From: Cupriavidus nantongensis
GTDB taxonomy: Bacteria; Pseudomonadota; Gammaproteobacteria; Burkholderiales; Burkholderiaceae
Assembly: GCF_001598055.1 (NCBI RefSeq)
Contig: NZ_CP014845.1
Coordinates: forward strand, 62,001 to 126,000
Direction: 5' to 3'
DNA: 64,000 nt
Shown: positions 47,830-58,427 of the stretch, piece after piece
How the letters are laid out: each line of letters begins with the position of its first letter
How positions within the stretch are numbered: position 1 is the first letter of the stretch
The notes under the pieces: generated by a model
What the model saw: only the letters and a program-made list of their open reading frames with translations
Told to the model about the DNA's origin: nothing
The model's database searches: none
Made by a program: the position numbers and the translations under genes

Positions 47830-48972
47830 ATGTCCGAAGAAAGCGATCTCGAGAAAACCGAACCCGCCTCACCCCGGCGCCTGGAAAAGGCGCGCGAGGA
47901 GGGGCAGGTGGTGCGCTCGCGCGAGCTGGCCACGTTCGTGATGCTGATTGCCGGCGTGACCGGCCTGTGGACGCTGGGCGGCCACCTGGGCCGCAGCCTG
48001 AACCAGGTGATGCAGGGCGCGTTGCGCTTTGAGCGGGCCACGGCGTTCGATCCGGCGCGCATGCTGTCGCGCTTTGCGCTGATGGTGTGGGACAGCCTGC
48101 TGGCCTTCCTGCCGTTGCTGCTGCTGTTCGGCGTGGCTGCGCTGGCCGCGCCGCTGCTGCTGGGCGGCTGGGTGTTCTCGGCCAAGTCGTTCGCGCCGCA
48201 GTTGTCGCGGCTGTCGCCGCTTGCGGGGCTGGGGCGGATGTTCTCCGCGCATGCGCTGGTGGAGTTGCTCAAGGCCGTGGCCAAGTCGCTGCTGGTGGGC
48301 GCGGTCGGTGCCTGGGTGCTGTGGCGCCGTCTGCCGGAGGCCATCGCGTTGATGAATGCGCCGGTGCAGGAGGCGCTGCTGCACATGGTGGACCTGGTGA
48401 TGTTCTGCTGCCTGGTGGTGTCGCTGTCGCTGCTGGTGGTGGCGGCCATCGACGTGCCGTGGCAGTACTGGGAGTTCTTCAAGAAGCTGCGCATGACCAA
48501 GGAAGAGGTCAAGCAGGAATTCAAGGAGAGCGAGGGCGACCCGCATATCAAGAACCGCATCCGCCAGCAGCAGCGCGCCATGGCACGCCGCCGCATGATG
48601 ACGGAGGTGCCCAAGGCCGATGTGGTGGTGACCAACCCTACCCACTTTGCGGTGGCGCTGCGCTACGAGGAAGGGCGCATGGGCGCGCCGCGCGTGGTGG
48701 CCAAGGGCACCGGCGACGTGGCCGCGCGCATCCGCGCGCTGGCGGCGGAGCATCGCGTGCCGCTGATGTCGGCGCCGCCGCTGGCGCGCGCGCTGCACCG
48801 ACATGTGGAGCTGGGCCAGGAAATCCCGGCCGGCCTCTATACCGCCGTGGCCGAAGTGCTGGCCTGGGTCTATCAACTGAAGCACTGGCACTACTCGCAG
48901 GGCCCGCAGCCGCAGGCGCCGGCGGACCTGCACGTGCCCGATGAACTCGCCGTACCGGAAATGCGCGAATGA
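47830..48972 (+). CDS. flhB: flagellar type III export switch protein FlhB
   Basis: A 380-aa membrane protein of the flagellar export gate with four membrane helices (about 34-50, 87-116, 145-165, 187-208) and a cytoplasmic domain that self-cleaves within N269-P270-T-H (VVVTNPTHFAV) to switch export from rod/hook to filament substrates. The N-terminus is basic and charged (PRRLEKAREEGQVVRS). GGAG precedes the ATG. Its stop overlaps the flhA start. Confidence 0.96.
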   Translation: MSEESDLEKTEPASPRRLEKAREEGQVVRSRELATFVMLIAGVTGLWTLGGHLGRSLNQVMQGALRFERATAFDPARMLSRFALMVWDSLLAFLPLLLLFGVAALAAPLLLGGWVFSAKSFAPQLSRLSPLAGLGRMFSAHALVELLKAVAKSLLVGAVGAWVLWRRLPEAIALMNAPVQEALLHMVDLVMFCCLVVSLSLLVVAAIDVPWQYWEFFKKLRMTKEEVKQEFKESEGDPHIKNRIRQQQRAMARRRMMTEVPKADVVVTNPTHFAVALRYEEGRMGAPRVVAKGTGDVAARIRALAAEHRVPLMSAPPLARALHRHVELGQEIPAGLYTAVAEVLAWVYQLKHWHYSQGPQPQAPADLHVPDELAVPEMRE

Positions 48973-51050
48973 ACGCTCTGAGCAACCTGTTCAACCTGCC
49001 TGGCCTGCGTTCGGCCGGCCAGCTCAAGGCCATGACCGGGCCGCTGCTGATCATCATGATCCTGGGGATGATGATCCTGCCGCTGCCGCCTTTTGTGCTG
49101 GATCTGCTGTTCACCTTCAATATCGCGCTGGCGATCATGGTGCTGCTGGTCAGCATGTACACGCAGAAGCCACTGGATTTTGCGGCGTTCCCGGCGGTGC
49201 TGCTGTTCACCACGCTGCTGCGGTTGTCGCTGAACGTGGCGTCGACGCGCGTGGTGCTGCTGGAAGGCCATACCGGCCCCGACGCGGCCGGCAAGGTGGT
49301 GGAGGCCTTCGGCCACTTCCTGGTGGGCGGCAACTTTGCCGTGGGTATCGTGGTGTTCGCCATCCTGGTGGTGATCAACTTCATGGTGATCACCAAGGGC
49401 GCGGGGCGCATTGCCGAAGTCGGCGCGCGCTTCATGCTGGATTCGATGCCGGGCAAGCAGATGTCGATCGATGCCGACCTGAACGCCGGCCTGATCGACG
49501 AAGCCGCTGCAAAGAAGCGCCGTGCCGAGGTGGCGCAGGAATCCGACTTCTACGGCGCCATGGACGGTGCCAGCAAGTTCGTGCGCGGCGATGCGGTGGC
49601 GGGCCTGCTGATCATGTTTATCAACGTGGCCGCGGGCATGGTGGTGGGCATGGTCCAGCACGACCTGGACTTCGGCACCGCCGTCCACAACTACACGCTG
49701 CTGACCATCGGCGATGGCCTGGTCGCGCAGATTCCGGCGCTGGTGATCTCCACCGCGGCCGGCGTGATCGTGTCGCGCGTGTCGAACGAGCAGGACGTGG
49801 GCGAGCAGCTGACCGGCCAGCTTTTCGCCAATCCGCGCGTGCTGTACCTGACCGCGGGCATCATCGGCCTGATGGGCATCATCCCGGGCATGCCGCACTT
49901 TGCCTTCCTGCTGCTGGCGGGCGCGCTGGTGTGGATGGGCCGCTATATCGCGCGGCGCGCCGCGACGCAGGCGCAGACCAAGCAGCGCGAAGAGCGCACC
50001 CCGGCGGTGGCGCAGGAATCGACCGAAGCCAGCTGGGACGATGTCACGCTGGTGGACCCGCTCGGCATGGAAGTGGGCTACCGCCTGATCACGCTGGTGG
50101 ATCGCGCGCAGGACGGCGAGCTGCTGGGCCGCATCAAGAGCATCCGCAAGAAGGTGGCGCAGGAGATCGGCTTCCTGGTCCCCGTGGTGCATATCCGCGA
50201 CAACCTGGAACTGAAGCCCAACGCCTACCGCATCACGCTCAAGGGCGTGGAGATCGGCCGCGGCGAGGCCATGCCGGGCCAGTGGATGGCAATCAACCCG
50301 GGCCAGGTCAGCGGCACGCTGCCGGGCGCGGCCACGCGCGATCCGGCCTTCGGCCTGCCCGCGGTGTGGATCGATGCCGGCATCAAGGAACAGGCGCAGG
50401 CGTACGGCTACACCGTGGTCGATGCCAGCACCGTGGTGGCCACGCACCTGAACCACGTGATCCACATGCACGCGGCCGAGCTGCTGGGCCGCCAGGAAGT
50501 GCAGGCGCTGCTGGACCGCATCGCCAAGGAGTCGCCAAAGCTGACCGAAGACCTGGTGCCGAAGACGATTTCGCTCACCGCGCTGCAGAAGATCCTGCAG
50601 AACCTGCTGGACGAAGGCGTGCCGATCCGCGACATGCGCACCATCCTGGATGTGGTGGCCGAGCACGCGCCCAAGATCAGCGACCCCAACGAGCTGACCG
50701 CGATGGTCCGCGTGGCGCTGGGCCGCGCCATCACGCAGCAGCTGTTCCCGAACAATGCCGACCTGCAGGTGATCGGCCTCGACGCCGGCCTGGAGCGCGT
50801 GCTGTCGCAGGCGTTGACCAACGGCGGCGGCATCGAGCCGGGCCTGGCCGACGCGCTGCTGCAGCAGACCCAGGGCGCGGTCACGCGCCAGGAGCAGCTG
50901 GGCATGGACCCGGTGCTGCTGGTGCCGTCGCAGCTGCGCCCGCTGATGGCGCGCTTCCTGCGCCGGACCATGCCGCAGCTGCGGGTGCTGTCGCACGCCG
51001 AGGTGCCCGACAACCGCAATATCCGCATCACCGCCATGATCGGCGCGTGA
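48969..51050 (+). CDS. flhA: flagellar export gate protein FlhA
   Basis: A 693-aa FlhA. The N-terminal ~330 residues hold eight membrane helices and the family signature between the fourth and fifth (GAGRIAEVGARFMLDSMPGK with QMSIDADLNAGLID, the FHIPEP region). The C-terminal ~350 residues form the cytoplasmic ring that docks chaperone-substrate complexes. Length is normal. It overlaps flhB by four bases (ATGA) and precedes flhF by 10 bases. Confidence 0.96.
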   Translation: MNALSNLFNLPGLRSAGQLKAMTGPLLIIMILGMMILPLPPFVLDLLFTFNIALAIMVLLVSMYTQKPLDFAAFPAVLLFTTLLRLSLNVASTRVVLLEGHTGPDAAGKVVEAFGHFLVGGNFAVGIVVFAILVVINFMVITKGAGRIAEVGARFMLDSMPGKQMSIDADLNAGLIDEAAAKKRRAEVAQESDFYGAMDGASKFVRGDAVAGLLIMFINVAAGMVVGMVQHDLDFGTAVHNYTLLTIGDGLVAQIPALVISTAAGVIVSRVSNEQDVGEQLTGQLFANPRVLYLTAGIIGLMGIIPGMPHFAFLLLAGALVWMGRYIARRAATQAQTKQREERTPAVAQESTEASWDDVTLVDPLGMEVGYRLITLVDRAQDGELLGRIKSIRKKVAQEIGFLVPVVHIRDNLELKPNAYRITLKGVEIGRGEAMPGQWMAINPGQVSGTLPGAATRDPAFGLPAVWIDAGIKEQAQAYGYTVVDASTVVATHLNHVIHMHAAELLGRQEVQALLDRIAKESPKLTEDLVPKTISLTALQKILQNLLDEGVPIRDMRTILDVVAEHAPKISDPNELTAMVRVALGRAITQQLFPNNADLQVIGLDAGLERVLSQALTNGGGIEPGLADALLQQTQGAVTRQEQLGMDPVLLVPSQLRPLMARFLRRTMPQLRVLSHAEVPDNRNIRITAMIGA

Positions 51051-51060
51051 GGAGTCAACG

Positions 51061-53388
51061 ATGAGCGTAGCCAAGTTTGTCGCGGCCAACGGCCGCGAAG
51101 CCATGCGCCAGGTGCGCGAAGCCATGGGGCCGGATGCCGTGGTGCTGTCCAACCGCACCGTCGAGGGCGGGGTCGAGATTGTCGCCATGCGCGATACCGA
51201 TCTGGGCAGCGTGTCGGCCAGCGCGCAGGTATACGTGCCGCCTGCACCGGCGGCCGAGCCCGCGGCCATCGGCGACCTGCGCGGCGAGTTGCAATCGATG
51301 CGGGCGATGCTGGAACGCCAGCTGGCCGGCATCGGCGCGGCGCCGGGCGTGGCCCCGAGCGCGGCGGCGCACGGCGTGGCAGCGAGCGACCCGCTGCGCG
51401 AATCGCTGTTCGAATGGATGGTCGGCGCGGGCTTCTCCGGGCAGCTGGCGCGCACGCTGCTGGCGCGGCTGCCGCTCGGCTATGACCGTCCCGCGGCAAT
51501 GGGCTGGATTCGCAGCGAGCTGGCTAGCAAGCTGCCAGTGCTGGGCGACGAAGACAACCTGTTCGCGCAGGGCGGCGTGCTGGCGCTGGTGGGCCCCACC
51601 GGCGTGGGAAAGACGACTACCACGGCCAAGCTGGCCGCGCGCTACGTGCTGCGCCACGGCGCCGACAAGCTGGCGCTGCTGACCACCGACAGCTTCCGTA
51701 TCGGCGCGCATGAGCAGCTGCGCATCTACGGCGACATCCTGGGCGTGCCGGTGCATGCGGTGAAGGACGCCGCCGACCTGCGCTTTGCGCTCGCAGCGAT
51801 GAAGGACAAGCACCTGGTCATCATCGACACCGTCGGCATGAGCCAGCGCGACCGCAGCCTGTCGGAGCAGATCGCCATGCTGGCCGGCGTGCCCGCGCCG
51901 GTGCAGCGCGTGCTGCTGCTCAACGGCGCCAGCCACGGCGATACCCTCAATGAAGTGGTGCATGCCTACCGCCATGACGCCGCGCCCGATGGCGGCGGCA
52001 TCGATGGCTGCATCATCAGCAAGCTGGATGAAGCCACGCACCTGGGATCGGTACTGGACGTGGTGATCCGCCACCGGCTGCCGGTGTTCTATGCGTCCAC
52101 CGGGCAGCGCGTGCCGGAGCACCTGGAACTGGCCAACAGCACCGCGCTGGTCGAGCGCGCCTTCCTGACGCCGCGTCGCGGCTCGGTGTTTGCCGATGCC
52201 GATGCGGCGCGCCGTGCCGCCGCTGCTGCGGGGGAAGAGACCACCGCGCGCGGTGGCGCCACCGACGTGCTGCGCTCGCTGACCGATAGCGCCGACGCGC
52301 TCGGCCAGTGCGTGGCCGAACTCAATGGCGCGGGCCTGGGCTTCGACCTGGCACGCTCGCTGTGGCAGCAGCGCGGCGCCGGCGCGCCAGCACTGCGCGC
52401 GATGTCGCAGCAGGTGCGCGAAGCCGTGTGCCGTGACGTGACGCGCCAGTGCGAACAGTACGTACTGGCCGTCGCCGCCACGCTGCAGGTGGCCGTGCCG
52501 GGGCGCCGCTCGCCCCAGCCGATCCAGCACACGCTGTGGCTGGCCGATCGCAACGGCATGCCGCTGGCTGCCGCCGTCACGCCGACCGGCCGTGCCGGCC
52601 AGCCGTTGGGCGAAGCCGAGGCCGATGCCGCCAACCTGCGCGCCGCGATGAGCGCCGCGCGCAAGGTCGTCAACCTGGTCGACGCGCTGCCGTCCGCCGC
52701 CACGCTGGCGCGCTGGCAGCAGGCCGGCGAGCGCTGGGTGGCCAGCGCGCGCAAGACCGCGCGCGTGGTCAGCGCCGGCTCCGCGTGGAAGCTGGATGCG
52801 CTGGCGGATACGCTGACCTTCCATGCCGTCGGCGAAGACACCGTGCGCGAGCGCGATGCCGTGCGCTGGCTGGCAACCGCCGATGTGCGCGTGCCGGACA
52901 GCCCGGTGCGCGGCAAGGGCACGCCCGAAGGCGGCATCGACGCCTGCCTGGTGGTGGCCCGCCTGGCCGACCGCGCCACCGGCGAGCTGCTCGATACGCG
53001 CTACCTGCTGTGCGATCCGGCGCTGGCACAGGATGCCGCGCAGGTGGCACGCTGGGCCTTGTGGACCGACGCGGCCGAATCCGGCCTGCGCACGCTGCGC
53101 CATGCCATCGACCATTTCGCGCAGGACGCATGCGATGCGCACGATGCATCCGCCGTGGCTGCGCTGCAGCTGGGCTTGTCGGTGCTGCGCCTGGAACATG
53201 CGCCGACCGCGGCCGCGCCGGCATTCCTCGCGCGCCTGGCCGGCCGTACGGTGCGCCCGGGCGCGCTGGTGCCGGGCACCGTGCTCAATGAAGGCATGGG
53301 CCGCATGCTGGCGCTGCTGGACGTGCTGGAAAACTATCCGGGCCGCGGCACCGCCGCGCCCGCTGCCCCCGCGGAGGCCCTGCAGTGA
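51061..53388 (+). CDS. flhF: flagellar placement GTPase FlhF with long C-terminal extension
   Basis: A 775-aa protein. Residues 1-60 form the B domain (VAKFVAANGREAMRQVREAM, GPDAVVLSNR), then comes a variable linker and the SRP-type NG domain (about 105-375) with P-loop GPTGVGKTT (178-186), TTDSFRIGAHEQL, IIDTVGMSQRD and the closing KLDEATHLGSVLDV. FlhF recruits the flagellar basal body to its site and works with FlhG. The G domain ends near residue 375, but the frame runs on for about 400 more residues (VLRSLTDSADALGQCVAELN onward), twice the usual FlhF length. The extension has ordinary codon use, no domain I recognise, and no sign of a frameshift. It overlaps flhG by four bases. Confidence 0.93.
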   Translation: MSVAKFVAANGREAMRQVREAMGPDAVVLSNRTVEGGVEIVAMRDTDLGSVSASAQVYVPPAPAAEPAAIGDLRGELQSMRAMLERQLAGIGAAPGVAPSAAAHGVAASDPLRESLFEWMVGAGFSGQLARTLLARLPLGYDRPAAMGWIRSELASKLPVLGDEDNLFAQGGVLALVGPTGVGKTTTTAKLAARYVLRHGADKLALLTTDSFRIGAHEQLRIYGDILGVPVHAVKDAADLRFALAAMKDKHLVIIDTVGMSQRDRSLSEQIAMLAGVPAPVQRVLLLNGASHGDTLNEVVHAYRHDAAPDGGGIDGCIISKLDEATHLGSVLDVVIRHRLPVFYASTGQRVPEHLELANSTALVERAFLTPRRGSVFADADAARRAAAAAGEETTARGGATDVLRSLTDSADALGQCVAELNGAGLGFDLARSLWQQRGAGAPALRAMSQQVREAVCRDVTRQCEQYVLAVAATLQVAVPGRRSPQPIQHTLWLADRNGMPLAAAVTPTGRAGQPLGEAEADAANLRAAMSAARKVVNLVDALPSAATLARWQQAGERWVASARKTARVVSAGSAWKLDALADTLTFHAVGEDTVRERDAVRWLATADVRVPDSPVRGKGTPEGGIDACLVVARLADRATGELLDTRYLLCDPALAQDAAQVARWALWTDAAESGLRTLRHAIDHFAQDACDAHDASAVAALQLGLSVLRLEHAPTAAAPAFLARLAGRTVRPGALVPGTVLNEGMGRMLALLDVLENYPGRGTAAPAAPAEALQ

Positions 53389-54188
53389 GCACCCTCGCCA
53401 TGGACCAGGCCGCGAGCCTGCGCCGGATGCTGGCGCCGCGCACCACGCGCCGCATCGCCGTGGTCGCCAGCGAACGCGGCGCCGGCGCCACCACCGTGGC
53501 GCTGGGTTTGTCGCATGCGCTGGCGATGCAGGGCGAGCGCGTGCTGCTGGTCGACGAAGACACCAGCGCCCGTGCCACGCGCTGGTCCGGCGCCAGGCCG
53601 GCGGGCACGCTGGCTGACGTTCACGCGGGGCGGCTGTCGCTGGAGGCCGCGGCGGGCGTGAGTCCGCAAGGCGTGCTGTCGGTGCTGCCGGCGGGCCGGC
53701 CGGTGCCGGGCGCTGCCTTGCCGGCGGCGGCGAACGATTTCCGTAGCGTGCTGGTCGATGCCGCGCTCGATGCCGACGGCGCGTCGTCGCCGCTCGCGGG
53801 CGATGCGCACAACGTGCTGGTGGTGATGCGCCCGGAGCTGGCGTCGATCACCGCCGCCTACGCCTGCATCAAGCGGCTGCACCACCTGTATGCGTGGCGC
53901 CAGTTCCACCTGATCGTCAACCTCGCGGCGAGCGAGGCCACGGTGCAGGCCATCCTGCGCAACCTGGCACGCACCGCCAGCCAGTACCTCGGCGTCGAGG
54001 TGCTGTGCGCGGGCTGGCTGCCGGCCGACCCGCTGGTGGCGCGCGCCGCGCAGCTGGGCCGCTGCGTGGTCGAGGCCTTCCCGGCGGCGCCGGCCACCGC
54101 GGCCCTGCGCCGCAGCGCCGGCGGCATCGGCGCGTGGCCGCTGCGCACAGATGCCGCGATGCCTGCCGCCGCCCCCGCGATGGCCTGA
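53385..54188 (+). CDS. flhG: flagellar number regulator FlhG (FleN, MinD-like)
   Basis: A 267-aa MinD/ParA-like protein. The N-terminal DQAASLRRM helix is the FlhG element that stimulates FlhF GTPase. The nucleotide loop reads ERGAGATTVALGL: the usual GKT/GKS lysine is Ala, and the signature Lys of KGG is Arg. The second motif (LLVDEDTSARATRW) and LVDAALDADGASS replace the normal Walker B region. Nucleotide use may therefore be altered. A hydrophobic-basic C-terminal helix is not obvious. It overlaps flhF and is 97 bases before fliA. Confidence 0.87.
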   Translation: MSTLAMDQAASLRRMLAPRTTRRIAVVASERGAGATTVALGLSHALAMQGERVLLVDEDTSARATRWSGARPAGTLADVHAGRLSLEAAAGVSPQGVLSVLPAGRPVPGAALPAAANDFRSVLVDAALDADGASSPLAGDAHNVLVVMRPELASITAAYACIKRLHHLYAWRQFHLIVNLAASEATVQAILRNLARTASQYLGVEVLCAGWLPADPLVARAAQLGRCVVEAFPAAPATAALRRSAGGIGAWPLRTDAAMPAAAPAMA

Positions 54189-54285
54189 GCCTGCCAGCCA
54201 TGCCACCTGAAACCACCACACCCTGAGCCAGCCGGCACGCCAAGGCGCGCCGGTCCAGCCATCCAGCAGTCACGAGAATTGCACC

Positions 54286-55002
54286 ATGTACACGATCCAG
54301 GGAAAGCTCGAACAGGCCGATGTGGTCAAGGCGCACGCGCAGCTGGTGCGCCGCATCGCGCTGCAGCTCGCCGCCCGGCTGCCCGCCAGCGTGCAGATCG
54401 ACGACCTGATCCAGGCCGGCATGATCGGCCTGCTCGACGCCGCCAAGCGCTATGAAGACACCCACGGCGCGCGCTTCGAGACCTACGCCAGCCAGCGCAT
54501 CCGCGGCGCCATGCTCGACGAGGTGCGCGCCAACGACTGGCAATCGCGCAGCCTGCGCCAGTTCACCCGCCGCATCGAACGCACCCAGCGCAACCTGGAA
54601 CAGAAGCTCGGCCGCACGCCGATCGACTCCGAAGTGGCCGAGGCCATGGAGATGCCGCTGGACGAATACCAGCTGCTGCTCAACGAGGTCTATGGCTGCC
54701 AGCTGCTGCACTATGAAGACTTCGAGCGCTCCGGCGAGGAAGACTTTCTGGACCGCCACCTCGGCGGCAGCGATGACGGCAACCCGCTGACCGTGCTGAT
54801 GGAAAGCGGCATGCGCGAAGCACTGGTCCGCGCCATCGAGCGCCTGCCCGAGCGCGAGAAGCTGGTGCTGTCGCTGTGCTACGACCAGGAACTGAATCTG
54901 CGCGAAATCGGCGCAGTGCTCGACGTGACCGAGTCGCGCGTATGCCAGATCCGCGGCCAGGCCATCAACCGGCTGCGCAGCCAGTTGCGTGGTCTGCTGT
55001 GA
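54286..55002 (+). CDS. fliA: flagellar sigma factor FliA (sigma-28)
   Basis: A 238-aa sigma-70-family factor for late flagellar and chemotaxis promoters. Region 2 (VQIDDLIQAGMIGLLDAAKR, FETYASQRIRGAMLDEVR), region 3 (RTPIDSEVAEAMEMPLDEYQ) and region 4 (LPEREKLVLSLCYDQELNLR, EIGAVLDVTESRVCQIRGQA) are all intact. Its regulator, the anti-sigma factor FlgM, is at 58896-59213. The stop overlaps the next start by one base (TGATG). Confidence 0.96.
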   Translation: MYTIQGKLEQADVVKAHAQLVRRIALQLAARLPASVQIDDLIQAGMIGLLDAAKRYEDTHGARFETYASQRIRGAMLDEVRANDWQSRSLRQFTRRIERTQRNLEQKLGRTPIDSEVAEAMEMPLDEYQLLLNEVYGCQLLHYEDFERSGEEDFLDRHLGGSDDGNPLTVLMESGMREALVRAIERLPEREKLVLSLCYDQELNLREIGAVLDVTESRVCQIRGQAINRLRSQLRGLL

Positions 55003-55439
55003 TGCCAGCCAAGGCGCGCGCCGTGCGTGGCGCTTGCGGGCTGCTGGCAGCGGTATCGGCATGCGCATGGGCCGCCTTCGATGCGGGCACACGACACGCA
55101 TGGACCGGCTCGGTCAACGGCCCGGCCCTGCACGGCCGCGGCCAGCGTGCGGTGTCGCCGCCGATTATGCCCACCGGGGTGTTGCCGCAATCGGAAGGGG
55201 TCATTACGTCGGTGCGCTGGCGCTACAGCTTCGCCAAGACGCCGCCGGCGGAACTGCAGGCCTACCTGTGCAACGCGCAACGCTGCGTGCTGCTGCCACA
55301 GGCGGAGGGCAAGACCGACGCGTTCTTTGGGGACGATGCCACCAAGGGGTTTGTGTTTGCGTTCCGGGTGCCGGGGCAGGGGAGTCTGGTGCCGGTGTTG
55401 CAGGGGCGGAGTAATGAGGTGGTGGTGGGGTTTCGGTAG
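55002..55439 (+). CDS. flhE: FlhE-like periplasmic flagellar protein
   Basis: A 145-aa exported protein with an N-terminal signal peptide (GACGLLAAVSACAWA). The mature part has the FlhE pattern: GSVNGPALHGRGQRAVSPPI, an ITSVRWRYSFAKTPPAELQAYLC core, the paired Cys of CNAQRCVLLP, and AFRVPGQGSLVPVLQGRSNEVVVGFR. FlhE proteins act in the periplasm on flagellar rod/export control. In enterics flhE follows flhA; here it is coupled to fliA. Frame and length support a functional gene. Confidence 0.82.
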   Translation: MPAKARAVRGACGLLAAVSACAWAAFDAGTRHAWTGSVNGPALHGRGQRAVSPPIMPTGVLPQSEGVITSVRWRYSFAKTPPAELQAYLCNAQRCVLLPQAEGKTDAFFGDDATKGFVFAFRVPGQGSLVPVLQGRSNEVVVGFR

Positions 55440-55816
55440 GGATGAATGTTCCGCTTTTTCGTCAGTTATCAACAAGTGACGAAAAAATGGAACATCAGGC
55501 GATCGACTAGCTAGCTGTCAGACTCACGCCCCCCTGTGCTGCCACGCCTGATTGTCGCAAGCGGGAGAGGGGAGAAACCCGCAGCGGAATCAACTACCTC
55601 GGCTTTCCAATTCCCGCTTGTGTACTCCCTCTCCCGCTTGCGGGAGAGGGTTGGGGAGAGGGCCGGAATATCAACGAAGTGAAGGCCGTCGCCATTGCCA
55701 GCGCCGGCCCTCACCCCCGGCCCCTCTCCAGCAAGCGGGCGAGGGGAGAAAACCCGCAGCGTCATCATTGCCTCGGGCTTTCCAGTTCCCGCTTGTGTAC
55801 TCCCTCTCCCGCTTGC
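55440..55816. repeat. ~174-bp tandem repeat of REP-like palindromes, left portion
   Basis: From about 55555 there are palindromes of the type CTCTCCCGCTTGCGGGAGAG joined by the same spacers. A unit starting GGGGAGAAA near 55569 recurs near 55743: GAGAAAnCCCGCAGCG, then CTTTCCAnTTCCCGCTTGTG, then TACTCCCTCTCCCGCTTGC. The second unit continues on the right side of the IS481-type element (57073-57180) and again after the IS110-type element (58394 on). No gene is present. Confidence 0.8.
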
Positions 55817-57072
55817 TGTATAGACCGGGGACATAGGTAACAGGTGTGCCAGGACATGGGTAACACTTTTCCCGCTTAGTCAGCGGGAGGATAACGTTGC
55901 CCTGGAGCCAAACCACCGTGAAGCAGCAAAGAGAAGAGTTCGTCCGCCTGGCACGCCAGGCGGACGCCAACATTGCGGAGCTTTGCCGCCGCTTCTGCAT
56001 CAGTCGCAAGACCGGTTACAAGTGGTTGAATCGAGAGGATCTGGACGACCGAACTCGGCGTCCACATAGCTCTCCCGGTCGAACTCCAGCTGCCGTCGAA
56101 GAGCGCGTGCTAGCGATTCGAGCCGAACATTCGGCCTGGGGCGCCCGCAAGATCGCACACGTGCTGGAGCGCGACCACCGCCTCCAGATCGCCCCGAGTA
56201 CAGTCAATTGGGTGCTGCGCCGCCATGGCTTGATCGATCCGGCCGCCAGCGCGGCCGCGACAGCATGGCAGCGCTTCGAGCACGACCGGCCCAATGCACT
56301 ATGGCAAATTGACTTCAAAGGTCACTTCGCGACCGACACGCAGAGGTGCCACCCGCTCACGGTCTTGGACGATCACTCCCGGTTCAATGTGCTGCTCAGG
56401 GCCTTGGGCAACGAACAGTTTGAATCCGTACAAGAAGCGTTAGCGAAGGCTTTTGCGCGCTATGGGCTGCCCGAGCGGATCAATGCAGACAACGGCCCGC
56501 CCTGGGGTTCTCCAGTGCCTCGTGCGTTAACCACGCTGGGCGCCTGGCTGATTCGCCTGGGCGTGCGGCTCAGTCATAGCCGACCTGGCCATCCTCAGAC
56601 CAACGGCAAGGACGAGCGCTTCCATCGAACCATGCAGGCAGAGCTGCTGGCCAACCAGCGCTTCCGGGATCTGGATGATGCGCAGCATCACTTCAGCCAT
56701 TGGCGCCACGTGTACAACTTCAAGCGCCCACACCACGCGCTGGATATGGAGACACCCGCAAGCCGCTATGCGCCTAGTCCACGGGCGATGCCGCGCGAAC
56801 TCCCGCCTATCGAGTACGACAGCGATGACATCGTGCGAAAGGTAGGCGACGGTGGGCGCATCTGCTTCCGGGGAAAGACGTTCCGGGTCGGACGAGCCTT
56901 GATCGGAACGCCCGTAGCATTGCGCCCTCGCGTGGACCTGGACGGCACCTTTGACGTCTACTTCTGCCATCAAAAGGTGGCCACAATAGACCTACAGCAG
57001 GTCTATTAAACTGGAGACTGGACTGTTACCCATGTCCCGGCACATGTGTTACCCATGTCCCCGGTCCATACA
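55817..57072 (+). mobile_element. IS481-family insertion sequence
   Basis: A 1256-base element with 25-base imperfect terminal inverted repeats, TGTATAGACCGGGGACATAG at the left (55817 on) and the complement TGTATGGACCGGGGACATGG at the right. It is flanked by a 6-base direct repeat GCTTGC (55811-55816 and 57073-57078), so it sits at the centre of a REP-like palindrome. It carries one transposase gene. Confidence 0.9.
55897..57009 (+). CDS. IS481-family transposase
   Basis: A 370-aa DDE transposase with an N-terminal helix-turn-helix (DANIAELCRRFCISRKTGYK, WLNR) and a second one (GARKIAHVLERDHRLQIAPS). The catalytic residues lie in LWQIDFKGHF, INADNGPPW and KDERFHRTMQ, and the C-terminal beta segment (FRGKTFRVGRALIGTPV) is typical of the family. 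The start is TTG at 55897 after GGGAGGATAACG. It seems intact. Confidence 0.93.
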   Translation: MPWSQTTVKQQREEFVRLARQADANIAELCRRFCISRKTGYKWLNREDLDDRTRRPHSSPGRTPAAVEERVLAIRAEHSAWGARKIAHVLERDHRLQIAPSTVNWVLRRHGLIDPAASAAATAWQRFEHDRPNALWQIDFKGHFATDTQRCHPLTVLDDHSRFNVLLRALGNEQFESVQEALAKAFARYGLPERINADNGPPWGSPVPRALTTLGAWLIRLGVRLSHSRPGHPQTNGKDERFHRTMQAELLANQRFRDLDDAQHHFSHWRHVYNFKRPHHALDMETPASRYAPSPRAMPRELPPIEYDSDDIVRKVGDGGRICFRGKTFRVGRALIGTPVALRPRVDLDGTFDVYFCHQKVATIDLQQVY

Positions 57073-57195
57073 GCTTGCGGGAGAGGGTTGGGGTGAGGGC
57101 GGGAGCATCAACGAAGTGAAGGCCGTCGCCATTGCCAGCGCCGGCCCTCTCCCCCGGCCCCTCTCCCGCAAGCGGGAGAGCAACTGTGTTTAAAG

Positions 57196-58391
<1,196 letters not shown>

Positions 58392-58427
58392 AGGGGAGAA
58401 AACATGAGGCGTGCACCGGCCCGAAGC

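Noticed and set aside
51061..53388. FlhF extension as an artefact of a missed stop or frameshift
   Set aside because: The frame is continuous, codon use is uniform and the end overlaps flhG by ATGA, so the long form seems real.
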